Under the pieces are notes generated by a model. That model did not search any database and was not told where the DNA came from. It saw nothing but the letters and a program-made list of their open reading frames with translations. A program made the translations under genes and the position numbers. A stretch of DNA of 64,000 nucleotides from Charina bottae (taxonomy: Eukaryota; Chordata; Lepidosauria; Squamata; Charinaidae). The stretch lies in NCBI GenBank assembly GCA_023362775.1, contig JALMGJ010000001.1, forward strand, positions 88,662,501 through 88,726,500. Reading direction: 5' to 3'. This document shows, one piece after another, positions 1-10,108 of this stretch (positions are counted from its first letter, which is position 1; each line of letters begins with the position of its first letter).

Positions 1-203
1 CTGGCAAATAGAGGGAGTAAACGTGGAGGCAATGACAGACTTTGTATTTCTAGGCGCAAAGATTCCTGCAGCCAGGAAATCAGAAGACGTTTACTTCTTC
101 GGAGGAGAGCAATGACAAATCTCGATAAAATAGTTAAGAGCAGAGACATCACACTGACAACAAAGGTCCGCATAGTTAAAGCAATGGTATTCCCTGTAGT
201 AAC
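1..203 (+). mobile_element. BovB (RTE) LINE, ORF2 C-terminal part, left fragment
   Basis: Translated plus-strand sequence carries the RTE-BovB signature after the reverse transcriptase (residues like LDKIVKSRDITLTTKVRIVKA followed by MVFPVV). The reading continues after the LTR insertion at 204-682 with YGCESWTIRKAEQRKIDAFE, so this and the fragment at 683-1110 are one LINE copy. The 5' part of the element lies outside the window. BovB is abundant in squamates and is known for horizontal transfer to ruminants. Confidence 0.85.
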
Positions 204-682
204 TGTTAGAGATCGGGTTTCAACAAAGCACGTCTCACACAAGCTTGAAGGAGGAGGCAGCCTCTGCTGTAACTTAATCTTACTTGCTTTGTGTGGGAGG
301 GGCTGAATCCCGGTTTCCTGTTTCTTGTTCCCTTCTCTTCCCTCTTTCTGCTTGAATCTCCTACCAAGGAGGTTGAGCCAGCTATGGCTGCTGCCACATT
401 GCTCATACTTCCATCCAGGTGGGCCACATTATAGAAGCATGTGGGTCACGTCAGAACCAATTGCTCGCATGCATGGACCGTTTCTACTAAGGAACTGTGA
501 GTTACAATAAAATTGTAAACTCTTTTTTTTTTTTGGTAACTTTACATTAACATGTGAAGTGTGTTTATTTTGTGTTTTGAACTGATTAAGCCTTGTGCAA
601 GTTTATGGGAACACTTCTACTCTGCTACATACTAATAAGAAGCTGTGTGGAGTTCTGGTACTACCATCCCAGAATTCCTCCA
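204..682. mobile_element. Solo LTR inserted in the BovB LINE
   Basis: A 479-bp insert starts with TG and ends with CA. It is flanked by the 5-bp direct repeat GTAAC (199-203 and 683-687), and its removal restores the continuous BovB reading. An AATAAA near 508 followed by a T-rich tract looks like an LTR poly(A) region on the plus strand. No internal genes are present, so this is a solo LTR left by recombination. It could be Ty3/Gypsy-type or retroviral-type; the class is not determined. Confidence 0.8.
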
Positions 683-1110
683 GTAACCTATGGCTGCGAG
701 AGCTGGACCATAAGGAAGGCTGAGCAAAGGAAGATAGATGCTTTTGAACTGTGGTGTTGGAGGAAAATTCTGAGAGTGCCTTGGACTGCAAGAAGATCAA
801 ACCAGTCCATACTCCAGGAAATAAAGCCAGACTGCTCACTTGAGGGAATGATATTAAAGGCAAAACTGAAGTACTTTGGCCACATAATGAGAAGACAGGA
901 TACCCTGGAGAAGATGCTGATGCTAGGGAAAGTGGAAGGCAAAAGGAAGAGGGGCCGACCAAGGGCAAGATGGATGGATGATATTCTGGAGGTGATGGAC
1001 TTGACCTTGGGGGAGCTGAGGGTGGCGATGGCTGACAGGAAGCTCTGGCGTGGGCTGGTCCATGAAGTCACGAAGAGTCGGAAGTGACTGAATGAATAAA
1101 CAACAACCAG
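683..1110 (+). mobile_element. BovB (RTE) LINE 3' end, right fragment
   Basis: The open frame to 1087 contains the BovB C-terminal block: CESWTIRKAEQRKIDAFELW, then WTARRSNQSIL, YFGHIMRRQDTLEKMLMLGK, RGRPRARWMDDI and a final VTKSRK. After the stop a short ACAAC-rich tail (about 1097-1110) marks the 3' end. The LINE directly abuts the truncated Gypsy element, so it probably inserted into it. Confidence 0.88.
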
Positions 1111-1114
1111 ACTT

Positions 1115-2280
1115 CAAGTGGGTGTGGGGCTCCTTCTAGTAGATGTCGCCAGGTTACTAGCGCCCACCGCACTGAGAAAGCCTCCTTTTCACAGACATGC
1201 CAATGTCTCTCTGTGTCTGTGAATTTGCGGTAGAGGTAGGCACATGGTCCCAACTCTCACTTTTCATTCTTTTGCAGTAAGATGGTTCCTATTGCCATAT
1301 CAGATGCGTCTGTTTGGACGATTAGGGGCTTTGTTGGGTCAGGGTGTCTTAATACCGGTTCTGACATGAACAGTCTCTTTAGGTGGTCAAACGCCTCCTG
1401 GCACTCCACTGTCCAATTCAGTACCCTCCCGGGCTTCTTTGCTGTCTTAGGGTCTCCCTTGCGTTTGGTCTTTAGTGAGTCAGTGAGAGGAAAGGCTATT
1501 TGTGCGAAGTTGGGGATGAACTGGTGGTAAAAATTCGTGAATCTTAGGAAACTCTGTAATTGTCTCCTAGTCCTTGAGGGTTCCCAATCTACTATGGCTG
1601 CCACTTTTGCTGGATCCATTTTGATTCCTTTACTAGAAATCGATACCCCAAGTAGTCTAATTGTTCCTTGTGGAACTCGCATTTAGGCAGTTTAGCATAT
1701 AATTGATTTTTCAACAGTCTTGTTAAGACTTCCCTCACCAGCACCACATGCTCCTCTATTGTCTCAGTATAGACCAAAATATTGTCTAGGTAGACTAAAA
1801 CCCCTCAGTACAAAAACTCATGTAGAATTTCATTTATTAGGTGCATGGATACCCCTGGGGCCCCTTGGAGCCCAAAGGGCATCAATAAATACTCGAAAGA
1901 CCGCAGTTGGCAGTTGAAAGCAGTCTTCCATTCACCTCCTTCTCAAACTTGAACCCGGAAATACGCTTCTCTCAGGTCTAGTTTTGTGAAGATTTTCCCC
2001 TTTGATAGATGAGCCAACATGTCTTTCATTGAGGGGAGGGGTTATTTGTTCGAGGTGCAGACTGCGTTCAAGCCCTGATAATCGGTACATAATCGTAGTG
2101 ACCCATCTTTCTTTGCTCTAAATAATACGGGTGTGGCCATGGACAATGAGGCAGGGTGAATGAACCCCTGCTCCAAGTTCTTGTCAATGAAGTCTCATAA
2201 GACTTCGAGCTCTTTAGGGGTCATGGAATACAACTTGGTCCTGGGTAGCTCTGCCCCTGGGATCAGTTCTATAGCGCAGT
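1115..2280 (-). pseudogene. Gypsy reverse transcriptase and RNase H remnant
   Basis: The minus strand encodes the RT palm and connection: the catalytic box reads YLDNILVYTETIEEHV near 1780, then NQLYAKLPKCEFHKEQLDYL, then DWEPSRTRRQLQSFLRFTNF and RHPDPTKPLIVQTDASD. The RNase H start is at 1253-1115 (CEKEAFSVRWALVTWRHLLEG). The YxDD box has lost its second aspartate (DN), and several stops and frame changes separate the blocks. Inactive. Confidence 0.8.
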
Positions 2281-2287
2281 CTGATTC

Positions 2288-2845
2288 TCAGTGAGGCGGG
2301 AGTTGATTCGACTCAATTTCCCCAAACACTTCCTTTAAATCTCTGTATTGTGGGGGAATTCGAGGTTCACTTTCCTCCACCTCTCCGCCCCATGTCTCTG
2401 CTAAGGATCCTGTCATTTCCACCTTTGCACATTGTCCCCTAGCACTCTGCGCCTGGTAACTCCCATCAGTGAAAATCATTTGCCCTGACTTCCAGTCTAT
2501 TTTCAGGTTCCTGTCTTGTAGCCATGCTAATCCCAGGATTTTTGAGTGATTAGCAATCGGAACCACCAGGAATCTCACTACTTCCTTGCGAGTCCCTATC
2601 CGCATTGCTACTGGCTCCGTGTAATATTCTACGGGGGCCCCTTGCATTTCTGACCCGTCTAGTTGGGCGAAAACAATGGGGTCCCTCAATCTCCCCACTT
2701 TCAGTTTTAGTTCAGTCACTACTGCAGGGTGCATTAAGTTTCGGGTGCAGCCAGAATCCAGTAGCCCCATCAAGCTTGCATACCCGCTGTCTCTCAATGA
2801 TTTGAGCTGCACCCCTACCAACATCGCTGGGCAAGCCGTACTCAC
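2288..2845 (-). pseudogene. Gypsy aspartic protease and pol N-terminal region remnant
   Basis: A 185-aa minus-strand frame contains the retropepsin active-site triad in LLDSGCTRNLMHP, followed by a conserved WLQDRNLKIDWKSG block and the start of the RT linker (PPQYRDLKEVFGE). This is the usual Gypsy order of protease just upstream of RT. Downstream (2280-1780) the RT fingers region continues with in-frame stops. Confidence 0.75.
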
Positions 2846-3329
2846 CAGCGGGTCCTCATGCCCAGTGGTCCATGCCTGTCCTTCAGCGCCATTTAGGACA
2901 GGTTCCTTCCATTTCCCGCCAGCTGGAATTCTTCTTCACTCAAGTCCTCTGGGTCTGTAAAGTACTTGCAAACGGTCCTCTCACAGGTTGTTGCCGTTGT
3001 TCCTTTGTCCCTCCAGGTTGGGGGTTTTGCACTCCCTCCTCTGGCTTTGGGTTTTGCTAGAGCCGTAGGTTGCATGCAGCCGACGGCTTGGTGTCCCTCT
3101 TTGCTGAACTTAAAACACAAGCCTTTCTTCATTCTCCGCTCTTTTTCCTCATCCCAAGGTCAGCTGGTTGCTTTATTTTCGATGGGGGTCATTGCAGGAG
3201 TCGAGCACCTCCCATTGGAATATGATCTCTGTTGCCCCTTTGTGCCTGCACTTCCTCCACTTCGCCTGCTAGGCATATCCATTCTCTCAGGGTTCAGGGT
3301 CCAGGGGTTGCCTCGCGCTAGGGACCACT

Positions 3330-4134
3330 CTAGAATTTCGGGTTGTAGACCCGCCTGAAGTATTCTATCTTAAAGAATTTCAGCCAGTCAGTTAGTCTTC
3401 CTGCCAACCCCTTGAATTCCATGGCGTACTCTGACACTGACCTGTTCCCTTGCCTTATGTTCTGTAAGCCTGCTCTCACCCTTATCATTGCTAATGGGTC
3501 TTCAAACCTCTCTTTTAGGGCACACATAAAGTTGCTGAAGTTCCACAGTTCAGGGGCTGCTGCTTCGTGCAGCTTCACTAGCCATTCTGCTGCTTTGCCT
3601 CTTAGGCGCACTGAGACGTATCTCACTTTTGCATCCTCTGTGTGGAACGAGCCCTCAAATTCTTCCATAAACCCCTTTACGTGGGTTAGGAAGCAAGCTA
3701 GCTGCTTGGGGTCTCTGCTGAATTTGCAGCTCAGCCCTCTATCGCCCAATGGCTCCTCCATCCTCCAAATTCCACTCGCCCTTGTTGGGGTTTGGTCTCC
3801 TGCATGCCAAGGGTTCAGTGCCACCCCCATCCATGTTGCGGGTCCCCCCATCACCTCACCAGTCCAATAGCTTTCATTTACGGGGGCGGGGGGGTTGCCT
3901 TACCGCTGCCGGTTCTTCGATTGCTGCCACCCGGGTGTGAGTCCTTTGGTTTAGCCTCCAGAGCAGGCATTCTACTGTTCTCTGTAAAGTGGAGAGGCGT
4001 GCATCTACAAAGGACATACCTTGCTCTAATTTCGCCACTTGGTCTCCCATCTCTGGCCATTGGAAACAGGGATCTCCCCCTTGAAGTTTCTTCCAGCGCC
4101 CAATGTCTGTCTCAGCCGGCCCCTTCATGTCCAT
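3330..4134 (-). pseudogene. Gypsy gag remnant
   Basis: Two minus-strand frames (4134-3874 and 3854-3330) read as a Gypsy capsid-type gag. The first has a predicted coiled region (PEMGDQVAKLEQGMSFVDAR). The second holds the retrotransposon-gag block (DAKVRYVSVRLRGKAAEWL, then FMCALKERFEDP and IRQGNRSVSEYAMEFKGLAG). The zinc knuckle follows near 3130-3080; its second cysteine is replaced (CFKFSKEGHQAVGC instead of CxxCxxxxHxxxxC). Gag would package element RNA in cytoplasmic particles; this copy is broken by a frame change and knuckle loss. Confidence 0.75.
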
Positions 4135-4564
4135 GTGTCAGGGGGTCTCGGGGGTCTTCAGATTGCTGAGCAGCTGAGATTCTCCCAGGGTGGTTGACGC
4201 AGCCCATTCTGCTTGTCGCTGATCTGGCTAGGGCGTCTCTCTCGGGGTTGTAAGGATTTTTAGTACAGCTCCCTGCCATCCTCCTTGCCCCTTTTGAGTT
4301 TGATTGGGTGATCCGACTTTGAGTTTGAGGGCGGACACCTCCTGTGCGCTTTGGGATGAGTTGTCCCCCGCTGTCTCTTCTGGGTTTGTTCAGCTTTTCT
4401 GGAAGCTCAATCCATCCCTGGGTGAAGTCGCCATGCGGAAGCTTCCTTCGGGATATAGTTTGCTAGCCGGTAAAGCCATCATTCACAAGATTCGTGACTT
4501 TCTGTGAGGTTCTGATCTTTTAAAGCCTAACAAAGTATTTCAATACAAACCATAAAAGGATATA

Positions 4565-5445
4565 TGTCAGAGCCCAGCTAGGCTCTGACTCGGAAGAGGA
4601 AAACGAAACTTACCAGTGAAGGCAAAACACGGCTCCTAACAGGAGAAACGAAACCGTTCAGCAGGTTCAGGAGTTCAGATCCCCGGGCAGAACTCGTGAT
4701 GCCAAGAAGCCAGACAGCCGGACACCACGAAAACAGGTGCAGCAGAGCTCTTCCGGGAACGACTCAGCTGCGCGGGAAAATCCTGGTGCAGTGACTGGGC
4801 GAGAACTAGGAACTAACGCAGAAGCACCAATCAGTGCAAGACAGAGGCGGGCTGAAAAGCACACCAGAGAGAGAGCCAATTGGCTCTCAAAGAGAAAAAA
4901 TGCATAGAAAGGAAGATAAAAGAAGTGGAGAGCCGGCAAGAAGTTGCCAGCGACGACCAACCTTCAAGACTTCCCGATCGCAGCCAATCTTCGGAATCTC
5001 GTCCCAGCAGAGAGCAGCTTGCCTCGCCCAACAAATCCAAGCCTGATTCTTGTGAAGTCTCTCTTGAAGCCTCAGCGAAGCCAGCCGTTTTCACCATTTC
5101 CGAATTTACCCCAGCTGTAGGAGAAGCTCAGTTCTCTTCGGCATTGAAAGGGAACGGAATCTCCACTTGTCGCCACCTAGTAAACTTGGTCAGTTGCACT
5201 CCTGCCAGATTAGAGCTTCGTCCATTGGGGTCACCAGTCTCTCTGCATTCAGCGGCTTTGGATAAGCAGCGTTTCCAAGCCTCAGTTAAGTACCTTGATT
5301 TTCCTCAAGCCTCATGGCGCACTGAAACCCCACAGACTTGCTCCTTTTCCCGGGGAGGGGGGGGGTTCCCAGAAGCGCTACAGCCTTGCCTTGCTACAGG
5401 CAAGTCACCTAGTGGTGCCAACCGAGTCTGCCTTGGCAGTTCTAG
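4565..5445. repeat. LTR-like sequence next to the Gypsy leader
   Basis: This stretch begins TGTCAGAGCC beside the Gypsy leader and contains a short palindrome (CAGAGCC/GGCTCTG). It looks like LTR sequence, probably the 5' LTR of the minus-strand Gypsy, although an alternative boundary pairing with 6658 exists (see rejected items). Long open frames here (for example 4880-5638) run on into LINE sequence and are not a gene. Confidence 0.4.
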
Positions 5446-6165
5446 CCCCATAGTGGGGCTCCGAACAGTCACTCATGCCCTTGTCATCTCCCATATAGAT
5501 TATTGCAATGCGCTCTACATGGGGCTACCCTTGAAGAGTATCCAGAAGCTTCAGCTGGTCCAGAATGCGGCCGCGTGGGCAGTTACGGGTGCAATAAGAT
5601 CAGCTCATGTAACACCACTGCTGCACGAGCTGCATTGAGTACCAGTTTGCTTCCGGGTTCAATTCAAGGTGTTGGTTATCACCTTTAAAGCCCTACATGG
5701 CATGGGGCCAGGATACCTGAGGGACCGTCTCATCCCGATTACATCTACCCGCCCCACCCGGTCATGCAGAGAGAGCATGCTTCGGACCCCATCAGTGAAG
5801 GAATTTCATTTGTCGGGGTCCAGGAGACGTGCCTTCTCTGTGATGGCACCCGCCTTGTGGAATAAAACGCCCCCGGAGGTGAGGCAGGCACCTTTGCTCC
5901 TGGCCTTCAGAAAGTCTTTAAAGACCTGGTTCTGCCCCCTTGTTTGGGACAAAGGAGGCAATAGTTCCTCCTGGGGGTGGTTAGCCCAGTAATATCCTCC
6001 TTTTTAAGATCTTTCCATCCTCTGGATTTTTATCTCATCTATTTATGATTATACTGTATTTTTATAGCTTTTTAAATATTAATTTTAATGTTTGTAAACC
6101 GCCCAGAGTCTACTGTCGTGGAGATGGGCGGTGATAAATTCGAATAATAAATAAATAAATAAGCA
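5446..6165 (+). mobile_element. CR1/L2-clade LINE 3' end, copy 1
   Basis: The translation shows the end of a LINE reverse transcriptase ORF: ISHIDYCNALYMGLPLKSI, QKLQLVQNAAA, then FKVLVITFKALHGMGPGYL and RRRAFSVMAPALWNKTP. One in-frame stop lies near 5637. The 3' end is the hairpin-like CGCCCAGAGTC...GAGATGGGCGG followed by an (AATA)n tail. It is 5' truncated, like the related copy at 17985-18645. Confidence 0.85.
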
Positions 6166-6180
6166 AACAAACAAACAAAC

Positions 6181-6500
6181 CCAGCCTGCTCCCATGAGTT
6201 CCAGGAATCCAGTCCAGTCTGCTTCCAGCAGTTCCAGTTACTCCAGGAATCCAGTCCAGTCTGCTTCCAGCAGTTCCAGTTGCTTCAAGGATTCAACCCA
6301 GCCTGCTTCCAGCAGTTTCAGTTACTCCAGACCATCCTGCCTAGTGAATCCAGTTCCAGAGTGTTCAGCTTAGTGTATCCAGTTCCAGTGTATCCTGCTT
6401 ATTGAATCCAGTTCCTGAGAATCCTGTCAAGTGAATCCAGTCCTGCAGATTCCTGTCAGTAGGAATCCAACTCCAGAGAAGCTTGTTGAAAGAGGACTCT
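6181..6500. repeat. Degenerate minisatellite, unit about 42 bp
   Basis: The unit CCAGGAATCCAGTCCAGTCT plus GCTTCCAGCAGTTCCAGTTA recurs with a 42-bp period at 6201 and 6243. It then decays into diverged CCAGTTCC/GAATCCAG copies to about 6500. Confidence 0.8.
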
Positions 6501-6671
6501 AGTTATTGAGCCAACTGCTTCTTATTGTCTACCTCAAATACCTATTATTGCTACATGTATTGATGGACTAAATGATTGTACATAATTGTGCTTAATAAAG
6601 AAGTTACCCTTAAACCCGAGTAGGCTTTGTAGTCCAAGTGGACCAGCCAAACAGGACAATATATGGAGTTC
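6501..6671 (+). repeat. Possible LTR R-U5-like segment
   Basis: It contains AATAAA at about 6595 and lies just upstream of the PLE insertion. The sequence resuming after the PLE (7750 onward) resembles, in inverted orientation, the leader of the minus-strand Gypsy at 4440-4564. This segment may therefore be the end of a second, oppositely oriented LTR. Confidence 0.3.
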
Positions 6672-6718
6672 AATGGCTGTTGTGGGTCTTCTGGGCTGTG
6701 TGGCCGTGTTCTGGAAGT

Positions 6719-6777
6719 TGTGGTTCCTAACGTTTCGCCAGCATCTGTGGCCAGCATCTTCAGAGGGCAGGAGCACA
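6719..6777 (-). ncRNA. Hammerhead-like motif, left inverted copy (family A)
   Basis: This is the reverse complement of the 7599-7657 motif, with the same core boxes on the minus strand (TTTC, then TCTTCAG on the plus strand). Confidence 0.55.
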
Positions 6778-6975
6778 GATAGAAGCAAAATCTCTGTGCC
6801 CAGGTAGAGTGGCAATGTTCTATTTAACCATCTGAATTGGGTCCTACAGGCAAATGGCTATTCCAAGAATGAAATAAAAGGAGCCATCAAACCAAGAAAA
6901 CAACATCCAACTGAAGAAAAACAGCCCCCCACAAACAAAGTATTCCTGCCCTACATCAAAGGAGTCACTGACCGC

Positions 6976-7539
6976 ATGGGAAAACTGATGGAAAAACACA
7001 ACTTTCAAACAGTCTTCAGACCCACCAGAAAAATACAACAAATGCTAAAATCAGCAAAAGACAAAAGGGACCCCCGAACCGCTGCAGGAGTATACCGCAT
7101 ACCATGCAGCTGTGGACAAGTATACATTGGAACCACAAAACGAAGCATTCACACCAGGATAAAAGAACATGAAAGACACTGCAGACTACAGCAACCGGAA
7201 AAATCTTCAGTAGCTGAACATGCTCTCAAGCAAACGGGACACAAAATCCTATTTGAAAACACAGAAATACTGGACAACACCAAAAGCCACTACACCAGAT
7301 TATACAGAGAAGCCATTGAAATTCACAAACACCAGCACAGTTACAATAAAAAAGAAGAAAGTTTAAAAATTAGCAAAACCTGGCTACCAGTCCTGAAAAA
7401 CACAGCCTGCAAAAGGTCAACGAACTCAGTCCAACCACCAGGACATGGGAATACTTCTCACAATGAACATGCTAATCACGCTCATCAGCCACTCGTTAAC
7501 ATTTCAACACAACAAAAAACCCCACCTAATCTCCTATAA
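6976..7539 (+). pseudogene. PLE C-terminal GIY-YIG endonuclease fragment
   Basis: The frame begins in the linker (KLMEKHNFQTVFRPTRKIQQ) and then shows the GIY-YIG domain. YRIPCSCGQVYIGTTKRSIH carries the paired tyrosine/glycine motif with two cysteines just before it. IHTRIKEHERHC supplies the arginine/helix and SSVAEHALKQTGH the conserved histidines. A C-terminal tail of about 80 aa follows. In PLEs this domain nicks DNA to prime reverse transcription in the nucleus. The frame is open, but the RT that should precede it is missing, so it cannot act autonomously. Confidence 0.85.
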
Positions 7540-7598
7540 TTTAGCTCTATAAATAGAACATTGCCACTCTACCTGGGCACAGAGATTTTGCTTCTATC

Positions 7599-7657
7599 TG
7601 TGCTCCTGCCCTCTGAAGATGCTGGCCACAGATGCTGGCGAAACGTTAGGAACCACA
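7599..7657 (+). ncRNA. Hammerhead-ribozyme-like motif in the PLE family A right terminus
   Basis: Core boxes are CTGAAGA (7613-7619), stem II as GCTGGC(7621-7626)/GCTGGC(7634-7639) pairing with two G-U wobbles, GAAA (7640-7643), and CGTT as a very short stem III plus cleavage triplet. Stem I is CCT/AGG next to the core and TGTG/CACA outside an internal loop. Hammerheads with tiny stem III are known from PLE terminal repeats. There is one extra nucleotide between the first core box and stem II. Confidence 0.6.
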
Positions 7658-7749
7658 ACTTCCAGAACACGGCCACACAGCCCGGAAGACCCACAACAGC
7701 CATTGAACTCCGGCCGTGAAAGCCTTCGACAATACAATATATGGAGTTC

Positions 7750-8340
7750 TTTATTCAGGCTAAGTACCATTCTCTACCGAAGTCACGAATGGCTTTTTCC
7801 CGCCAGAGTTCTGATTTAAAATAATTTCAGTCCTCATTAATTCCGCCCCTCCCTCTGTTACAGTTTCTGCCCATTCAAAGTCTTTCTTCTGCACGTCTGC
7901 CTCTTTCTGGCTTTGTCAATATCGGCACCGACAGCTGGTCTCTGTAGGAACTGCTTGCATTCTTTTCTCTAGGTGCGAATTGCTGTTTGATCTTTTTCCT
8001 GCAGGTCTGTGCGTCTCCACTCCTCCCCTCGTTCAGGTCTGCCTGTCATTTCCTGCTGCCCGTTTCCCCCTCCCTACTTCTTCTCATACTCGATCCATGT
8101 CAAGGTGGTGCATCCAGATGCATTTAACTATTGCCTCTGGAGTGCTCCATCCTTACACTAGCTTACTTGCTCTGAAACTGCTGTCACTGACATCTCAGCA
8201 GGCAAACCAAAATCCACTGCTCCTACTTCAGATCGTCAAAGACAGACAGCCCCTTATGACTCCTGCAAAGAAAATTAATCTCTTGTTTACATTCAAATTC
8301 TAATCCAGGGGTATAAAAAGGCAAGGGGGGGGGGACATGT
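7750..8340. other. Non-coding, probable old LTR/Gypsy-derived sequence
   Basis: The first 70 bases resemble, inverted, the Gypsy leader at 4440-4564 (shared GAAGTCACGAA and TGGCTTT). The rest is CT-rich with no recognisable gene. Confidence 0.3.
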
Positions 8341-8414
8341 ATCCTATCATTCTTTTTACAACCCCCAAAGGCAAGAAGTTGAGAAAGGTTTTTTTGTTTT
8401 GGTTTTTTTGCATT

Positions 8415-8929
8415 TTAGGGTTGGAGAGTTAATTTGCAAAATAGGTACCATAAGTTTTCCAGGTACATAAGGATCCCATCACTCCTTAAGATTTCTGAAA
8501 CCATTCCCTGAAATGGTTTTTGGCCATACTCTTGGAGTATGGTCCTTGATATTCCATTAAAACCTGGTGCAATACTCAAGCCAATGGAAGTTGCATGCCC
8601 TGTTCTAGTTCTAACTCTATTTAGATGTTGCCACCAAGTATTTTCAGAATGTGCAGGACCAGTCATGGTAGCCCTGCTCCCAATAACTCATCCTCACTGG
8701 CTGTTGCAGCTTCAGATCTTAGTGCATGGAACAGAGTAGTTTGAAGGTGCAACTCCACTTGCATTAAGGTTTGTTTGGACATGTAGTTGAAGACACAAAG
8801 AATGCCATCCAAACCTTTGCATTCAGTGTGTAGAGGTCTCATGTTTTCAAGCTTCAGAATCTTTAGGAACTGAAGTACCCTGGATAGCCCAGATCCCCCT
8901 CCACATGTTCTAGGAATGCATGGAAGCAA
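8415..8929 (-). pseudogene. Unidentified broken minus-strand ORF
   Basis: Two overlapping minus-strand frames (8929-8663, then 8666-8415 in another frame) look like one coding sequence with a frameshift. Features visible are a leucine-rich stretch (RVLQFLKILKLENMRPLH), CVFNYMSKQTLMQVELHLQ and a second block with WWQHLNRVRTRTGHATSIG. I do not recognise the family. It could be a processed pseudogene or a fragment of a transposon gene. It has no neighbours it could belong to. Confidence 0.35.
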
Positions 8930-9011
8930 TGGCTGCTTTTAAAAAGTGCCTAGGGTTGCTGGTTGAATGAACTCCCCCCTCAATCTACCTTCTGGGCAAA
9001 TCCCACTAGAG

Positions 9012-9479
9012 CAGACCTTTCCGAACTGTGTGTCGGCTGCAGTGTCTGGGTGTGTCACGGCTGCTGCTGCCTCCGAGCCCTGCCAGGATTCCATGCAGGT
9101 CCTAGTGCCTGCCTTTGCCTTGCTGCCTCCAAACCGGCTGTGATTCCACACAGGTCCTAGTGCCTGCTTTGTGCCCTGCTGTAAGAGTGTGTCGCGAAAT
9201 GATGCATGTCTAAAAAGTGTGTCACCAACATGAAAAGTTTGGAAAGCTCTGCGTTAGTGTGTCATCTGCTGTGTCTGGGTGTGTCACAGCTGCTGCTGCC
9301 TCCGAGCCCTGCCAGGATTCCGCACAGGTCCTAGTGCCTGCCTTGTGCCTTGCTGCCTCCAAACCTGCTGTGATTCCACGCAGGTCCTAGTGCCTGACTT
9401 GTGCCCTGCTGTAAGAGTGTGTCGCGAAATGATGCATGTCTAAAAAGTGTCACCAACATGAAAAGTTTGGAAAGCTCTG
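9012..9479. mobile_element. hAT MITE, tandem dimer
   Basis: The element begins CAGACCTTTCCGAACTG and ends AAGTTTGGAAAGCTCTG. It is flanked by the 8-bp duplication CACTAGAG (9004-9011, 9480-9487), as expected for hAT. The interior (GTGTCGGCTGCAGTGTCTGG...) is present twice head to tail, so it is a dimer of the MITE seen once at 14089 and 24513. Confidence 0.85.
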
Positions 9480-9887
9480 CACTAGAGGCTTTTTACAGTC
9501 TTTGACTTCTGAGAGCAGGGATACCACATTTGAGCTGCAAAACTTCAGATGACCACTAGTTGGCAATAAAGAGATACAGAAAACACTAGTGCTCTGCTGC
9601 CATCTAGTGATCCTCTGGAGTTTTGCAACCAGTTATGGTTGCTAAGAAGCAACCCCTATTAGTACTCTCCAGGCTCTGACCTGTCTTGCCCAGCTTGCTT
9701 GCCCAGAAGCTGAGAGGCTCTCCTCTGTCTGTCCCTGCCTTCTGAAAGCAACTAGGGTGCCCCACCTATTGGATTCTTTCCCCAGGGGTGCAAATCTGAC
9801 TCCTACTTTACCAGCTTTTTGGTAACCAACGCTTAAAACAAATCCTAATATTGTAATTATTAAGCTATAATTGTCATTAATAGAGCC

Positions 9888-10108
9888 AGCTTGGTGTAGT
9901 GGTTAAAGCAACAGGAGGGAGACCGTGAGTTCTAGTCCCGCCTTGGGCACAAAGCCAGCTGGGTGACCTTGAGCCAGTCACTCTCTCTCAGCCCAAGGAA
10001 GCAGGCAATGGCAAACCGCGTCTGAAATCTTGCCGAGAAAACTGCAGGGGCTTGTCCACGCAGTCACCAGGAGTCAACACTGACTCGAAGGTACAGAAAG
10101 AAAATTGT
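9888..10108 (+). mobile_element. tRNA-derived SINE, family 1
   Basis: Pol III A-box-like TGGTGTAGTGG and B-box-like GTTCTAGTCCC near the 5' end are followed by a body ending ACTGACTCGAAGG. A near-perfect target duplication ATTGTCATtAATA lies on both sides. Related minus-strand copies lie at 26305 and 42497. Confidence 0.85.

Larger units (their letters stand above)
1111..4564 (-). mobile_element. Truncated Ty3/Gypsy LTR retrotransposon (gag-pol), minus strand
   Basis: Reading the minus strand from about 4134 to 1115 gives gag, a zinc-knuckle remnant, aspartic protease, reverse transcriptase and RNase H in the Ty3/Gypsy order. Integrase and the 3' LTR are missing, because the copy ends at the BovB junction near 1110. 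Many stops and frameshifts interrupt pol. The 4135-4564 stretch is non-coding 5' leader. The element is dead. Confidence 0.85.
6672..7733 (+). mobile_element. Penelope-like element, GIY-YIG end with inverted termini (family A)
   Basis: A 1,062-bp insertion is flanked by a 16-bp direct repeat beginning ACAATATATGG (6656-6671 and 7734-7749). About 150 bp at the left end (6674-6823) is the reverse complement of the right end (about 7553-7703). Between them a 187-aa frame (6976-7539) encodes a GIY-YIG endonuclease tail of a PLE. The catalytic RT is absent, so this is a 5'-truncated copy with an inverted terminal repeat added at its left. Confidence 0.85.

Noticed and set aside
4880..5638. 252-aa open frame
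   Set aside because: Its last third is LINE RT sequence and the first part is LTR-like sequence; there is no coherent domain, so it is a chance fusion.
4565..6658. One large LTR bounded by ATATA duplications
   Set aside because: TG/CA ends and ATATA on both sides exist, but ATATA is low complexity and the interior contains a LINE and a minisatellite; not convincing.
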